DNA of 64,000 nt. Source: Methylomonas fluvii (lineage in GTDB: Bacteria > Pseudomonadota > Gammaproteobacteria > Methylococcales > Methylomonadaceae). This document shows positions 1-8,525 of this stretch, piece after piece. The DNA lies in assembly GCF_014850975.1 (NCBI RefSeq), contig NZ_JACXST010000002.1:1116001-1180000 (forward strand). Reading direction: 5' to 3'. Numbering within the stretch: position 1 is the first letter of the stretch; each line of letters begins with the position of its first letter. Position numbers and translations under genes: made by a program. The notes beneath the pieces are model-generated. The model was not told the origin of the DNA and made no database searches. It saw nothing but the letters and a program-made list of their open reading frames with translations.

Positions 1-142
1 TTTTTGCATCGAAAATCACTGCATCGGCCGTATATTCGCTGCGGATACTGTGCAGCATACTAACGTTATATTCCGCGATCAGCGCATGAGTCCACTGCGC
101 CGTCAGCTGAGGATTATTGGAATAAATCAGTATGTTAGCCAC
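1..142 (-). CDS. Response-regulator-like protein, N-terminal part (runs off the left edge)
   Basis: Only the first 47 codons are in the window. Reading left from a GTG at 142 the frame begins VANILIYSNNPQL and stays open to base 1. A short beta strand (ILIYS) followed by a helix and a second strand (AVIFDAK) is the opening pattern of a receiver-like domain, as in LuxR-type regulators often placed beside LapB/LapC-type exporters. It starts 22 nt after the adaptor stop, so it probably belongs to the same transcript. No good Shine-Dalgarno is visible. The domain call is tentative because the catalytic aspartate region lies outside the window. Confidence 0.5.
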   Translation of the reverse strand, partial: MANILIYSNNPQLTAQWTHALIAEYNVSMLHSIRSEYTADAVIFDAK

Positions 143-163
143 AAATGTAATCGTTGTTATGAG

Positions 164-1522
164 TTATCGTTCTCTTAAAGCCCTATCCCTGGCTTTCAAT
201 ATCGGCTTCAAGAGGTAATCAAGCACTGTTTTTTTTCCGGTCAAAATATCAACTTCCGCGGTCATCCCGGCAATAATTTCCAAACGTTCGCCGCCCTTTT
301 CCAGGTAGTTCTTAGCGGTACGTAAACGAATTAAGTAGTAATTGTCCTCATCTTTCTTCTCGCCGGGAATGCTGTCGGCGCTGATATGTTCCAAAGAGGC
401 CTCCAGGCCGCCGTAGATCGAAAAATCATAAGCACTTAGTTTTACCACAGCTTTCTGCCCAGGGCGAAGAAAAGCAATGTCCGCCGGCCGTATTTTCGCT
501 TCGATCAGCAACTGATCTTCCAGCGGCACGATTTCCAGCAAATCCATCCCCGGTTGAATGACGCCGCCCACCGTAGCCACTTTGATACGCTTTACCGTGC
601 CTTTTACCGGCGACAGCACTCTGGTACGGCTAACTCTATCTTCCAAAGCCACCGCAGATTCGGATGTGCGATCCAGCTCCGCCTTCACTTCGTTCAACTC
701 TTTCAGCGCTTCGGTTTTATAGCGAATCTTGATCTCCGCCAATTTGTTACGCGCTTCGTCCAATGACGAACGTAGACGCGGCATCGCTAGATTCGCGGAA
801 TTCAAATCGCCTTTCAAGTCATTGGCCGCGCGCTGCAAACGGAGTAATTCAACTTGCGACATCGCTCCGTCGGCTACCAGCGGTTCGGACATCTTCACTT
901 CGTCTTGCAATAATTTGTAGCTACGCGCCAACTGGTCGCTTTTTGATTGAATTTCAATAATTTCCTGTTCTTTCTGCCGCACCTGCTCGGCAAAAATATC
1001 GCTATTCGACCTTATTTCGTTCTGCTTTGAAACCAGCAATTGCCTGACATTCTCGGCAATTTGCGGAGCGTTTTTCAAAACCTCCTCCGGAATAGCCAAG
1101 GGGGTACCGTTGATTTCGGCATTCAAGCGGGCGGTATTCGCCAATAACTCGTAATACTTTAACTTGGCTTCTTTAAACGAAGAAGCAAAACGGACTTGAT
1201 CGAGTTGTAGCAACACCTGATCCTTGTCCACCAACTGGCCTTCTTGAACCAATATTTCCGAAACGATACCGCCCTCCAGATTCTGCACCACCTGGACCTG
1301 ACTGGACGGTATGGTCTTGCCATCACCACGCGTGACTTCGTCCAAACTGGCAAACCCGGCCCAAACCAAAGCCACCGCCACAAATGCCGCCGATGACCAC
1401 AGGATCAAATGGCTTTGCAAGGGTAATTCGTAAAGATTGGCAGCGTTGACATCACTTAAAAAGCGCTGATCTTCGGCTCGATAGCGATGCTCGGCGCGCC
1501 ACTCGGCTATTTTTTTCAACAT
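164..1522 (-). CDS. HlyD-family type I secretion periplasmic adaptor (LapC-like)
   Basis: Membrane-fusion subunit that links an inner-membrane ABC exporter to an outer-membrane TolC-type channel. An N-terminal cytoplasmic tail is followed by one membrane helix (about residues 40-60), a lipoyl half-domain (NLEGGIVSEILVQEG, about 85-100), long coiled coils (about 120-310), the second lipoyl part (RVLSPVKGTVKRI) and a beta-barrel C-terminus. At 452 residues it is the usual size. I start at the ATG at 1522 (MLKKIAEWRAEHR). The longer reading frame would overlap the exporter gene by 47 bases. With this start one base separates the exporter stop from the adaptor ATG, so the two are translationally close. 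The secreted substrate is not in the window. Confidence 0.9.
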   Translation of the reverse strand: MLKKIAEWRAEHRYRAEDQRFLSDVNAANLYELPLQSHLILWSSAAFVAVALVWAGFASLDEVTRGDGKTIPSSQVQVVQNLEGGIVSEILVQEGQLVDKDQVLLQLDQVRFASSFKEAKLKYYELLANTARLNAEINGTPLAIPEEVLKNAPQIAENVRQLLVSKQNEIRSNSDIFAEQVRQKEQEIIEIQSKSDQLARSYKLLQDEVKMSEPLVADGAMSQVELLRLQRAANDLKGDLNSANLAMPRLRSSLDEARNKLAEIKIRYKTEALKELNEVKAELDRTSESAVALEDRVSRTRVLSPVKGTVKRIKVATVGGVIQPGMDLLEIVPLEDQLLIEAKIRPADIAFLRPGQKAVVKLSAYDFSIYGGLEASLEHISADSIPGEKKDEDNYYLIRLRTAKNYLEKGGERLEIIAGMTAEVDILTGKKTVLDYLLKPILKARDRALRER

Positions 1523-1523
1523 A

Positions 1524-3674
1524 TTAGATAGCCACCTTGATCTGTCCTTGGCGCAAGGCTTCCAGCACATGGCCCTTGGGGCCGTCAGCGACCATATGTC
1601 CGCCGTCCATCACAATCAGCCGGTCCACCAAGCTGAGCAGCGACATGCGGTGCGTGACCAATATCAGAGTCTGTTCGCCCAATTGCGCAGCAAACCGCTG
1701 TTTAAACGCCTCTTCGCTACTGTTGTCCATCGCATTAGTCGGCTCGTCCATAATAAAAATCGACGGCGACAACAACAAAGCTCTGGCCAGCGCAATACTT
1801 TGCCGCTGACCACCGGACAAGGACGCACCGCGTTCTCCCACTTGCAAATCAAAACCCGCAGGATGTTTACTGACGAATTGATCCACACCGGCAATCGCCG
1901 CCGCCTTTAACACCGCAGCGTCATCGGCGTAGCGTGAACCCAAGACAATATTGTCCTTCACACTGCCAAACATTAAGGCAATATCTTGCGGCACATAGCC
2001 GATTTGCCGGCGTAAATCGGAAGGATCGATTTGGCGAATATCCGTGCCATCTATTAATATCGAACCCTCTTGCGCCTGATATAAACCCAGCATCAATTTT
2101 TCCAGCGTACTTTTGCCGGAACCAATGCGGCCGATAAATCCCACGCGTTCGCCAGCCTTGATCTTAAAGGATATGCCATCCAGAGCCTTGACCGGTTGCT
2201 GCGGATAGCTAAAACGGACATGCTTGAACTCTATCTCGCCCTTGAAATCCGGCCTATGCAAATAGTCCTTGCCGCTCTCGCGCTCAACCGGCAGAGCCAT
2301 CATGCGGTTAAACGATCCCAAGGCCGTCACAGCCTGATGGTAACGCGTCAATAGTGCGGCAACCTGCCCGACGGGAGCCAAGGCCCGCGAGGTCAACATC
2401 GTGCAAGCCACCAAGCCGCCGGTCGTCAAATCGCCATCAGTAATCTGGTAGACGCCGGCCACCACCACCAATACCGATGCCAATTGCTGAAGAAAAGCGG
2501 TCAAATTGACGGTCAAGCCGGCATAAAACCGCGACTTTAAACCCAGCCGGGCAATTTCGCCGACATTCTGTTCCCAGCGCCGCTGCAATTGCCCTTCCGC
2601 ACCGGCCGTTTTAATAGTTTCCAGATTGGACAGGGCTTCCACCAGCGTGGCATTTTTCTCGCCGCCGAATTTGAACATGGCATTGATCGTGTTTTTCAAC
2701 GGCGCCTGCAAGGCGATGCCAATCAACATGGCCAGCGGTAAAATCGCTAACGGAATCAAAGCCAAATTGCCGCCGACGCTATAAATAATCAGTAAAAACA
2801 AAAACAAAAACGGCAAATCGATCAATGTTACTAGCGTAGCCGAGGTCAAAAACTCGCGAAACGATTCGAATTCGCTCAGGTTGTTGGCAAATGCGCCCAC
2901 CGATGGCGGCCTGGCTTCCATGCGAATATTCATCAGTTTTTCGAAAATATTCGCCGACAAAATAATATCCGCGCGCTTGCCGGCCGCATCGATAAAATAA
3001 CTTCGCAGCAGCTTCATCGCCAACTCGAAGCCAAATACAATCAGCACACCTACCGTCAGTACCCACAAGGTTTCCAGCGCGTGATTCGGTACCACGCGAT
3101 CATAAACGTTCATGAAAAATAAGGGCGCCGCCAAAGCGAACAGATTGATTAATACCGAGGCCGCCAACACTTCCGCATAAATCGGCCAGGATTTATACAA
3201 GACGTCCCAAAACCAATGTTTGACCTTGGGCACGGCTGATTCCGCCGTTCTGCCGTCAAAACGATGCTGTAATTGCACAAAAAAAGCCGAACCGCTGTAA
3301 CTGGCTTGCAGTTCCGCAAAGCTGACGGTCTTCTCGCTGCTCTCGGTTTCCGGTAACACCACGGTATAGTTTTCTGCGCTCTTGGCGAGCAACACGCAGG
3401 CGTTGCCATCTTTAAGCAACAGCACTGCCGGTAGCACTAAATTGGAAATTTTCTGCAAAGGCCTGCGCAACAAGCGACTGCTCAAACCGGCACGTTCAGC
3501 GGCGCGCACAAATAAGGCCGGCGTTAATTTATTGTCGACTAAAGGCAGTCCAGCCACCAAGGCCGTTGCGGTTTGCGAAATATGCAACAACTTGCAGACC
3601 GATAGCAAAGCCAACAATAAAGGATCGTCAAACGTGGAATCTGCTGGTCCGGTTATCTGGCCGCTTTCAGGCAT
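1524..3674 (-). CDS. Type I secretion ABC exporter, permease-ATPase (LapB/HlyB-like)
   Basis: A 716-residue exporter half-transporter. The N-terminal about 130 residues have the fold position of a C39 peptidase but show no clear catalytic Cys/His pair, fitting the C39-like (substrate-docking) domain of RTX/LapA exporters. Several membrane helices follow (about 160-440). The C-terminal nucleotide-binding domain has Walker A GRIGSGKST, signature LSGGQRQ, Walker B SIFIMDEPT and an H-loop VTHR. It presumably exports a large adhesin or RTX-like protein with the adjacent HlyD-family subunit. The transcript likely continues into the adaptor and regulator downstream. No substrate gene or outer-membrane factor is present here. 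Confidence 0.92.
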   Translation of the reverse strand: MPESGQITGPADSTFDDPLLLALLSVCKLLHISQTATALVAGLPLVDNKLTPALFVRAAERAGLSSRLLRRPLQKISNLVLPAVLLLKDGNACVLLAKSAENYTVVLPETESSEKTVSFAELQASYSGSAFFVQLQHRFDGRTAESAVPKVKHWFWDVLYKSWPIYAEVLAASVLINLFALAAPLFFMNVYDRVVPNHALETLWVLTVGVLIVFGFELAMKLLRSYFIDAAGKRADIILSANIFEKLMNIRMEARPPSVGAFANNLSEFESFREFLTSATLVTLIDLPFLFLFLLIIYSVGGNLALIPLAILPLAMLIGIALQAPLKNTINAMFKFGGEKNATLVEALSNLETIKTAGAEGQLQRRWEQNVGEIARLGLKSRFYAGLTVNLTAFLQQLASVLVVVAGVYQITDGDLTTGGLVACTMLTSRALAPVGQVAALLTRYHQAVTALGSFNRMMALPVERESGKDYLHRPDFKGEIEFKHVRFSYPQQPVKALDGISFKIKAGERVGFIGRIGSGKSTLEKLMLGLYQAQEGSILIDGTDIRQIDPSDLRRQIGYVPQDIALMFGSVKDNIVLGSRYADDAAVLKAAAIAGVDQFVSKHPAGFDLQVGERGASLSGGQRQSIALARALLLSPSIFIMDEPTNAMDNSSEEAFKQRFAAQLGEQTLILVTHRMSLLSLVDRLIVMDGGHMVADGPKGHVLEALRQGQIKVAI

Positions 3675-3785
3675 GAAGGATGTGAATAGAAGTTATGGTT
3701 TGTATAACGCTAAGGCGCGCTACTGTACTTAAGTATTATAAAGCGCTGCCATTACAACTTAAAAAGCATTTTTATCAAAGCAAAT

Positions 3786-4823
3786 TCAATCACTGGCACC
3801 AGGTGCGCCGCCAATAATTTCCCGTAACAAGGCGGTGGCATAGCTACCGGCGGGCAAATTAAAGCTCAATTTGAGTTGATTATCCAACCACTGCCACGCC
3901 ATATCTTGCGGCAAAGCGCGCAAGGCCCGGCGATCTGCTTCCAGCTCAAACGCAATCAAGCCGTCCGCTATCGACGCGTTAGCGGCAATCACCGCATTTT
4001 CTATAGCGCCGGCCGCGGCCTTGGCAATCGTGCCGCCACGACCCCACAGGATCCCCGTGGGATGAATATCACCCTGCTCGACACGCACTGACAGACTATT
4101 GTCGTTGCTATCGTCGGTAAAACAACTATTGTTGCCCGCCAGTTTGAACACATCGCCATTTAACGCGCGATGCCAATTGGCTTGCTCGACACGTTGCGCC
4201 AAAATCATATTGAACAAATACGACCTCGCCGCGGATAAATAAATGGAACGTTGTTCGCGCTTGACCTTGGCGCCGGCAAACATGGTCAGCGCGCGCTGGA
4301 TATTTTGACCATGATGCCCGAAACGCTGCGGGCCGAAGTAATTGGGAAAACCTTGGACTTTAATCTGTTGCAGCTGCTTTTCGGCGAGAGCCTGGTCGCC
4401 CGTCCAATTGCGGATCAGCAAAGTAAAGCGGTTGCCGGCCAATACCCCACGCTTCAGTTTCCGGGCATGACGCACCGTTTGCAAAATCTTCAAACGCTCG
4501 GTTTCAATGCCAGACCAATCAGGATCGTCCTTACCCGGCAGCCACACGCTAAACCATTGCCGGGTACGGCCATGTCTATCCTTCAGCCCGGCGTAGCTGA
4601 CATCACGTTGGCGGACGCCCGCATAGCGGGCCAACTGCCGCGCGACAAACTCGGTGTTTTCGCCGATTTTTTCGATATTCAGGAATACATGCTCACCGCA
4701 GCCCTCAGGCTGGAAAGACAGGATTTCTTCAACGACGAAATCCTCAGGCTCGGTTTTAATGTCGCCGGAACCGGACGGGCCGCCGTAGGCATAAGGCCAT
4801 TCGGGTAAACTAAATTCTGTCAT
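3786..4823 (-). CDS. truD: tRNA pseudouridine(13) synthase TruD
   Basis: Makes pseudouridine at position 13 of tRNA(Glu). The 345-residue length is typical. The catalytic-aspartate motif is seen in YAGLKDRHGRTRQWFS (about residues 77-92). A second family block, NYFGPQRFGHHGQN, lies near 160-174, and the TruD-specific insertion follows. The start is the ATG giving MTEFSLPEWPYAYGG. It is convergent with nothing and is separated by about 110 bases from the exporter gene, so it is probably a separate chromosomal backbone gene. Confidence 0.95.
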   Translation of the reverse strand: MTEFSLPEWPYAYGGPSGSGDIKTEPEDFVVEEILSFQPEGCGEHVFLNIEKIGENTEFVARQLARYAGVRQRDVSYAGLKDRHGRTRQWFSVWLPGKDDPDWSGIETERLKILQTVRHARKLKRGVLAGNRFTLLIRNWTGDQALAEKQLQQIKVQGFPNYFGPQRFGHHGQNIQRALTMFAGAKVKREQRSIYLSAARSYLFNMILAQRVEQANWHRALNGDVFKLAGNNSCFTDDSNDNSLSVRVEQGDIHPTGILWGRGGTIAKAAAGAIENAVIAANASIADGLIAFELEADRRALRALPQDMAWQWLDNQLKLSFNLPAGSYATALLREIIGGAPGASD

Positions 4824-4947
4824 TGGGTATGTAAAATATCGTAGGTCATGTTTCCGCGATACGACTGCATGGATGTGGGAGGTGTAGCATGCCTAAAGCC
4901 GCACACACCAACCGAAGACTGGCCCGCTTGGCCTGAATCAGGGGTTG

Positions 4948-4989
4948 CGCCATCTCGCGGAGGCAAGATGGCGTTAGGCCTTTTTTTCC
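4948..4989 (-). promoter_or_regulatory. Programmed -1 frameshift signal (A7G slippery tract plus stem-loop)
   Basis: On the minus strand seven A residues followed by GG (4979-4987) are followed by a stem CGCCATCT/AGATGGCG (4948-4955 with 4966-4973). This is the arrangement that fuses OrfA and OrfB in IS3 elements. Shifting -1 here enters the residual OrfB frame. It survives although OrfB itself is truncated. Confidence 0.7.
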
Positions 4990-5240
4990 AGGGCTTCCTT
5001 GATGATGTCGGCCTTCAGCCGTTCTTCGGCATACATTTTCTTCAGCCGCCGGTTTTCGTCTTCCAACTCTTTTAGGCGAACCATCAGGGACGCATCCATG
5101 CCGCCATATTTGGAGCGCCATTTGTAAAACGTGGCAGAGCTAACGCCGTGTTCACGACAGATCTCCGGTACGGGCGTGCCGGCTTCCGCTTGCTTCAATA
5201 TCGCCAGAATCTGGCTGTCACTAAATCGTGAGGTCTTCAT
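4974..5240 (-). CDS. IS3-family transposase OrfA
   Basis: An 88-residue protein with an N-terminal helix-turn-helix (RFSDSQILAILKQAEAG, then ICREHGVSSATFYKWRSKYGG) and a C-terminal leucine zipper-like helix (LKELEDENRRLKKMYAEERL) that is standard for IS3 OrfA. It ends GAA AAA AAG GCC TAA, so the stop lies just past a heptamer slippery tract. OrfB is truncated, so OrfA alone would at most bind DNA. Confidence 0.88.
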   Translation of the reverse strand: MKTSRFSDSQILAILKQAEAGTPVPEICREHGVSSATFYKWRSKYGGMDASLMVRLKELEDENRRLKKMYAEERLKADIIKEALEKKA

Positions 5241-5278
5241 GTAAAACTTCCTTCGTCTGTTACGAGAAAATTCTACTT

Positions 5279-5677
5279 TTAAACGCTGCTTTTTTCAGGG
5301 GGGATTACCGCAGCATCTTCTTCGATTCCATATCTCTCTGCGACAATTTGAGCCGCGCCAGGTTTATCTTTATGCGATGTTAGGTTATTTCCTTCAGTTA
5401 GGTGACTATCTATTGATAACGCTATATTGAAATCTCGTTCTTTATCAGAATATCGTCCTTTAGGTCTTTTAATTATTCCAACTATAACGTCAGCAATAAA
5501 ATCGCGCGTGTCTTTGCTCAAAACATCATCACTTCTTAATATGTATTCCAATCCAGTAATCCCATGAGCTTCAAAATTTTTCTTTACTTCTCTATACTGA
5601 TAGTCCAAACCTATGGTTTTAAGAAGACCATATTTTTCCCCAACTCTAAGTATTTCTTTTAGGTTTTTGATAGCCAT
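5279..5677 (-). CDS. Hypothetical protein, 132 residues, AT-rich
   Basis: I do not recognise this protein. It is hydrophilic, with an amphipathic helix at the start (MAIKNLKEILRVGEKYGLLK) and a conserved-looking middle (LDYQYREVKKNFEAHGITGLEYILRS), and has no membrane segment. The ATG at 5677 is chosen because GGAG stands 6 bases ahead of it; an in-frame ATG 12 bases upstream overlaps that Shine-Dalgarno. The codon use is clearly richer in A/T than in the flanking genes, suggesting recent transfer. It lies between the IS3 remnant and a structured repeat, as part of the accessory block ending at the tRNA-Lys fragment. Confidence 0.6.
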   Translation of the reverse strand: MAIKNLKEILRVGEKYGLLKTIGLDYQYREVKKNFEAHGITGLEYILRSDDVLSKDTRDFIADVIVGIIKRPKGRYSDKERDFNIALSIDSHLTEGNNLTSHKDKPGAAQIVAERYGIEEDAAVIPPEKSSV

Positions 5678-5714
5678 TTCCCACTCCATTCAAGTGCAAA
5701 TCATTAAATTGGAT

Positions 5715-5768
5715 AACCAGCCAGGCGGTTAATGACGCCGCTTTTCTCCCCGTCGGGATAGGCTGGTT
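5715..5768. repeat. Structured repeat copy 1 (three-stem palindrome)
   Basis: Outer stem AACCAGCC/GGCTGGTT encloses two small stems: GCGG..CCGC with a TTAATGACG-type loop, and CCC-GTC-GGG. The same arrangement with compensating base changes is found at 7210-7262. Both copies sit directly 3' of a minus-strand gene, here 15 bases after higA. Confidence 0.6.
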
Positions 5769-5782
5769 AATTCGGATAATCG

Positions 5783-6079
5783 TTATGCCGCGCGCGGCCG
5801 ATCAATCGGCGTGACGTTAGGCTTGGGCTTTTGTCGGGCCTGCCACAAATCGTATTCGGCCTGCATGCGTACCCAGGTATCGGCGGTCGGTCCGTTCAGC
5901 CAGGCTTCGAGCCGGATTGCCATATCGGCGCTGATCGCCGCCCGGCCATTGACGACGCGCGATAATGCGACGCGGGAGACGCCAAGCTGCGCGGCGGCTT
6001 CGGTGACGCCGATACCCAGCTCGGGTAACACATCCTCTTTCAAAATGCTGCCGGGGTGTGGGGGATTGAACGTTGTCAT
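5783..6079 (-). CDS. higA: HigA-family antitoxin (XRE helix-turn-helix), without a HigB partner
   Basis: A 98-residue protein with the HigA/VapI signature start ([19 protein letters not shown]) and an XRE helix-turn-helix ([20 protein letters not shown], about residues 27-46) followed by MAIRLEAWL. HigA normally represses its operon and neutralises the HigB RNase encoded just upstream. Here the upstream gene, 22 bases away, is a 335-residue ATPase-type regulator and no HigB-like frame is seen. AGGAAA precedes the ATG. It is therefore an orphan antitoxin or has been recruited as a regulator of its neighbour. Confidence 0.85.
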   Translation of the reverse strand: MTTFNPPHPGSILKEDVLPELGIGVTEAAAQLGVSRVALSRVVNGRAAISADMAIRLEAWLNGPTADTWVRMQAEYDLWQARQKPKPNVTPIDRPRAA

Positions 6080-6101
6080 ATTCGTTTCCTGTTAAATGTG
6101 C

Positions 6102-7109
6102 TCATTTCGCCGACAATGCCCGCTTGACCATGTTTTCCACGGCTAAGGTTAAATTGATCGGCAGCAACTGAGTGTTGGGATGAGCGTTGCCGAACACTCG
6201 GAAGACTTCGTCGGCAAACGCTTGGCCGATTTCCTCGACGCCGGCAAAATCCAATACTACGGTCTGAAAGCGCTCGAAGCGCATGGTCAAACGCTTTGCT
6301 TGCGACCGGGAAACCAGCTTTTCGCCTTCATGCTGAGCCAGCCGAACCGGCACAATGGTCTTGGCGAAGGTATACTCCTCCGGCGCGGCAAACTGATCGA
6401 AGACGTCTTGCAAGATGCGCGGGCTATCGTTGGCCAGGCGCATCAATACCAAGGTGCCCGGCGCATTGGCGGGACGTTCCAGCAGAATATCGGCGCCCCA
6501 TTCGTCGTGCATGAAATGCAAAAGACCGGAGCGAATGTCGAAAGCATCCATCACCTTGGACGAAAAGAAAATGCCTTCGCCAGTATGATTGGCAGGGTCG
6601 GTGGTCAGCTTGCCCTTGGCCAGTTCTAGGATCGCCTCGCGCGGATCGTACAAATTCATCGCCCGCTGAATTTTCAGAAAGATACCTTCCCCTTCGTCGG
6701 CGATGTAAATGGTGGTGTTGAGGGCATCGCGAACCAATTCCACGGCGACGTTTTCGGAGCCGGAATGGTCGATGGCATTGTTCACCATCTCGGTGACGGC
6801 GTAATGCCAGATGTCGCGGACATTGCCGGGCAAATCGCTTAGTAACGGCGAAATGGATTCTGCCCAGACAATATCTTCGCGCAATCCGGCTCGGGGGTAG
6901 ACGCGCTGCACTTGCGCCACCGTTGCCAATTGGTAACGCACGCCACGGCCCACGCCGGATGAGGTGATGACACCTTCTTTTTTCAGTTTTGTCAGCCAAG
7001 CACTGGCGGCTTGGCGGGAAACGCCGTGTTGATTTGCGAGACGGGCGGCTACATTGGTGCCGTCTTCGGCGATGGCGACTAGGATGGAATGACGAAGGTC
7101 GGTGCTCAT
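6102..7109 (-). CDS. HTH + GHKL ATPase + STAS-like (DUF4325) fusion protein
   Basis: A 335-residue protein in three parts. Residues 1-65 form a winged/MarR-like helix-turn-helix (ANQHGVSRQAASAWLTKLKKEG). Residues about 95-225 are a GHKL-type ATPase with N box EMVNNAIDHS, G1 box ADEGEG and G2-like GEGIFFSSK. Residues about 245-330 resemble the DUF4325 STAS-like domain (FQTVVLDFAGVEEIGQAFAD). In other loci ATPase and DUF4325 proteins are adjacent; here they are joined to their own DNA-binding domain, so the protein could be a nucleotide-dependent repressor. Direct repeats upstream may be its operator. higA follows on the same strand. Function unknown. Confidence 0.72.
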   Translation of the reverse strand: MSTDLRHSILVAIAEDGTNVAARLANQHGVSRQAASAWLTKLKKEGVITSSGVGRGVRYQLATVAQVQRVYPRAGLREDIVWAESISPLLSDLPGNVRDIWHYAVTEMVNNAIDHSGSENVAVELVRDALNTTIYIADEGEGIFLKIQRAMNLYDPREAILELAKGKLTTDPANHTGEGIFFSSKVMDAFDIRSGLLHFMHDEWGADILLERPANAPGTLVLMRLANDSPRILQDVFDQFAAPEEYTFAKTIVPVRLAQHEGEKLVSRSQAKRLTMRFERFQTVVLDFAGVEEIGQAFADEVFRVFGNAHPNTQLLPINLTLAVENMVKRALSAK

Positions 7110-7115
7110 AACGAT

Positions 7116-7170
7116 TAAACGTAAAGTAATTTTAAATTAATTGTAAAGACAAGACCTGCTAAACGTAAAG
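7116..7170. promoter_or_regulatory. Candidate operator: direct repeats TAAACGTAAAG
   Basis: TAAACGTAAAG occurs at 7116-7126 and exactly again at 7160-7170, spaced 44 bases start to start, immediately upstream of the HTH-ATPase gene. The second is followed by the palindrome AAAGCATTGCTTT. The surrounding DNA is very AT-rich, as expected for a promoter. Binding is inferred, not shown. Confidence 0.4.
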
Positions 7171-7209
7171 CATTGCTTTATATTGTTGTTCTATTAATCC
7201 ATTAAAAAA

Positions 7210-7262
7210 GCCAACCAAGCGGCTAACAACGCCGCCTGTCCCCGTCGTCGGGTAAGGTTGGC
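7210..7262. repeat. Structured repeat copy 2 (three-stem palindrome)
   Basis: Outer stem GCCAACC/GGTTGGC, inner stems GCGGC..GCCGC (loop TAACAAC) and CCCG..CGGG. Read on the minus strand the outer stem is followed by TTTTTT, so this copy may end transcription of the integrase, whose stop is at 7272. It is the homologue of the element at 5715-5768. Confidence 0.6.
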
Positions 7263-7271
7263 TCTATAGGA

Positions 7272-8525
7272 TTACAGGTTGAACGCTTGCGCCAGCTCGT
7301 TGACGATCTGCCGCTTTTGGTCGCGCCCCTGATGGATATAGCGCATGGTGGTTTGGATGCTTTTGTGGCCGGCCAGCTTGGCTATTTGATTGATCTCCTT
7401 GCCGGAGTCGGATAGCGCCGAGCAGAAGCCATGCCGTAGGCAATGAAAGGTAAATTTCTCCAGCTTGACGCTGCCGTCCGGATTATGGATGTCCCGGTCG
7501 GCAATATTGGCGGCTTTCAGCACATTTCGCCAGGCCTTGCGAAAATCCATCGGCTGCTCGGGAAGCTCGACCGACGGAAAGATCAATCCGGTACCGACTT
7601 CCTGATGGCGCTTCAGCTCGGTCATGACGACCGGCGCTAAATACAGCTCCCGACTGGTACCGTTCTTGGTGTCACCCAGAAAGGCACTGCTGTCCTTGAA
7701 GTTAACATCGCTCCAGCGCAAGTTCATCAACTCGCCTTTGCGGGCACCGGTCGTCATGGCCATCACGACCAACAAATACAGCTTATCCCAATGCGATTCC
7801 CGGCAGGCTTTCAGTAACCGCTTACGTTCGGCCTCGCTTAACACCCGGTCCCGCCGCTTGGTGTCATCGTCGACCACCACACTGCGAACGAGATTTTCAT
7901 CGACATATCCGCGGCTCAGGGCAAATTTGTATACGCTGGACAAGACCGCCTTCTTGCGATTGATGGTCGTGGCGCGCTGGCCCTCGTCGATCAAGTCGTC
8001 GATGTGTTCGCGAATGTCGAAAATATCGATGTCGGTCATGATGCGGTCGCCGAAGTATTGGCACCAGTAATCGATCCGTTGCATCTGGCCTTTGTAATCC
8101 TTCTTGTTCCAGCGAGACAGATATTCATCGCAGACTTCACGTAAGGTCTTGTACCGGATGCGTTTGCCGGCCTTGATGAATAGCTCGGCGCCGCCCATAC
8201 GCTCGATTTCTTGCACGGTAAGCTGTAACAGTTCTTTTTTGGATAGGGCGTTGATGGCTTCCAGTTTAGCCTGATGGCGGATTGCAAACAGATCGATACC
8301 CAACTGCTTGAAAATATCCTCGCCACCCAAGGCGCAAATTTCATCCTCTGAAAGGGCCATTAATTGCGCCTGATCCAGGTTCAAAATAGTCTTGATGCCT
8401 TTCTCGATGTTATCGGCCCAGGCTTGCGCGAGACTTTCCGTTGGGAAGGTTTTGTTTTTGACGATGCCTTTTAAGCGGACATCTGCTCGGAAGTTACCAT
8501 TTGGCAAAGGTCTGATGTAGGCCAT
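7272..8525 (-). CDS. Tyrosine-type site-specific integrase
   Basis: A 417-residue tyrosine recombinase of the P4/phage type. The C-terminal catalytic domain shows the first Arg in TTGARKGELMNLRWSDV (about residue 263), HCLRHGF (His and second Arg), LAGHKS and the nucleophile Tyr in MRYIHQG (about 398). The N-terminal part carries an AP2-like arm-binding segment and a SAM-like core-binding domain. All active-site residues seem intact. Its start codon overlaps the stop of the small gene upstream (TAATG). It lies about 500 bases from the tRNA-Lys fragment, which is its likely attachment site. Confidence 0.93.
   Translation of the reverse strand: MAYIRPLPNGNFRADVRLKGIVKNKTFPTESLAQAWADNIEKGIKTILNLDQAQLMALSEDEICALGGEDIFKQLGIDLFAIRHQAKLEAINALSKKELLQLTVQEIERMGGAELFIKAGKRIRYKTLREVCDEYLSRWNKKDYKGQMQRIDYWCQYFGDRIMTDIDIFDIREHIDDLIDEGQRATTINRKKAVLSSVYKFALSRGYVDENLVRSVVVDDDTKRRDRVLSEAERKRLLKACRESHWDKLYLLVVMAMTTGARKGELMNLRWSDVNFKDSSAFLGDTKNGTSRELYLAPVVMTELKRHQEVGTGLIFPSVELPEQPMDFRKAWRNVLKAANIADRDIHNPDGSVKLEKFTFHCLRHGFCSALSDSGKEINQIAKLAGHKSIQTTMRYIHQGRDQKRQIVNELAQAFNL

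Larger units (their letters stand above)
4885..5280 (-). mobile_element. Remnant of an IS3-family insertion sequence
   Basis: Contains a complete orfA and the first about 25 codons of orfB in the -1 frame (LREMAQPLIQAKRASL...), after which the similarity stops near 4885. The catalytic core of OrfB (DDE) is missing, so the element cannot move by itself. The right end lies close to the TAGAATTTTC sequence around 5265-5275. The breakpoint sits only about 60 bases upstream of truD. Confidence 0.75.

Noticed and set aside
4251-4808. 185-codon plus frame inside truD
   Set aside because: Antisense to conserved TruD motifs.
6180-6629. 149-codon plus frame inside the HTH-ATPase gene
   Set aside because: Antisense shadow; the minus strand encodes ATPase boxes.
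5715-7262. Structured repeats as integron attC sites
   Set aside because: The outer ends do not fit the RYYYAAC/GTTRRRY boxes, there is no cassette array and the integrase is of the phage type.
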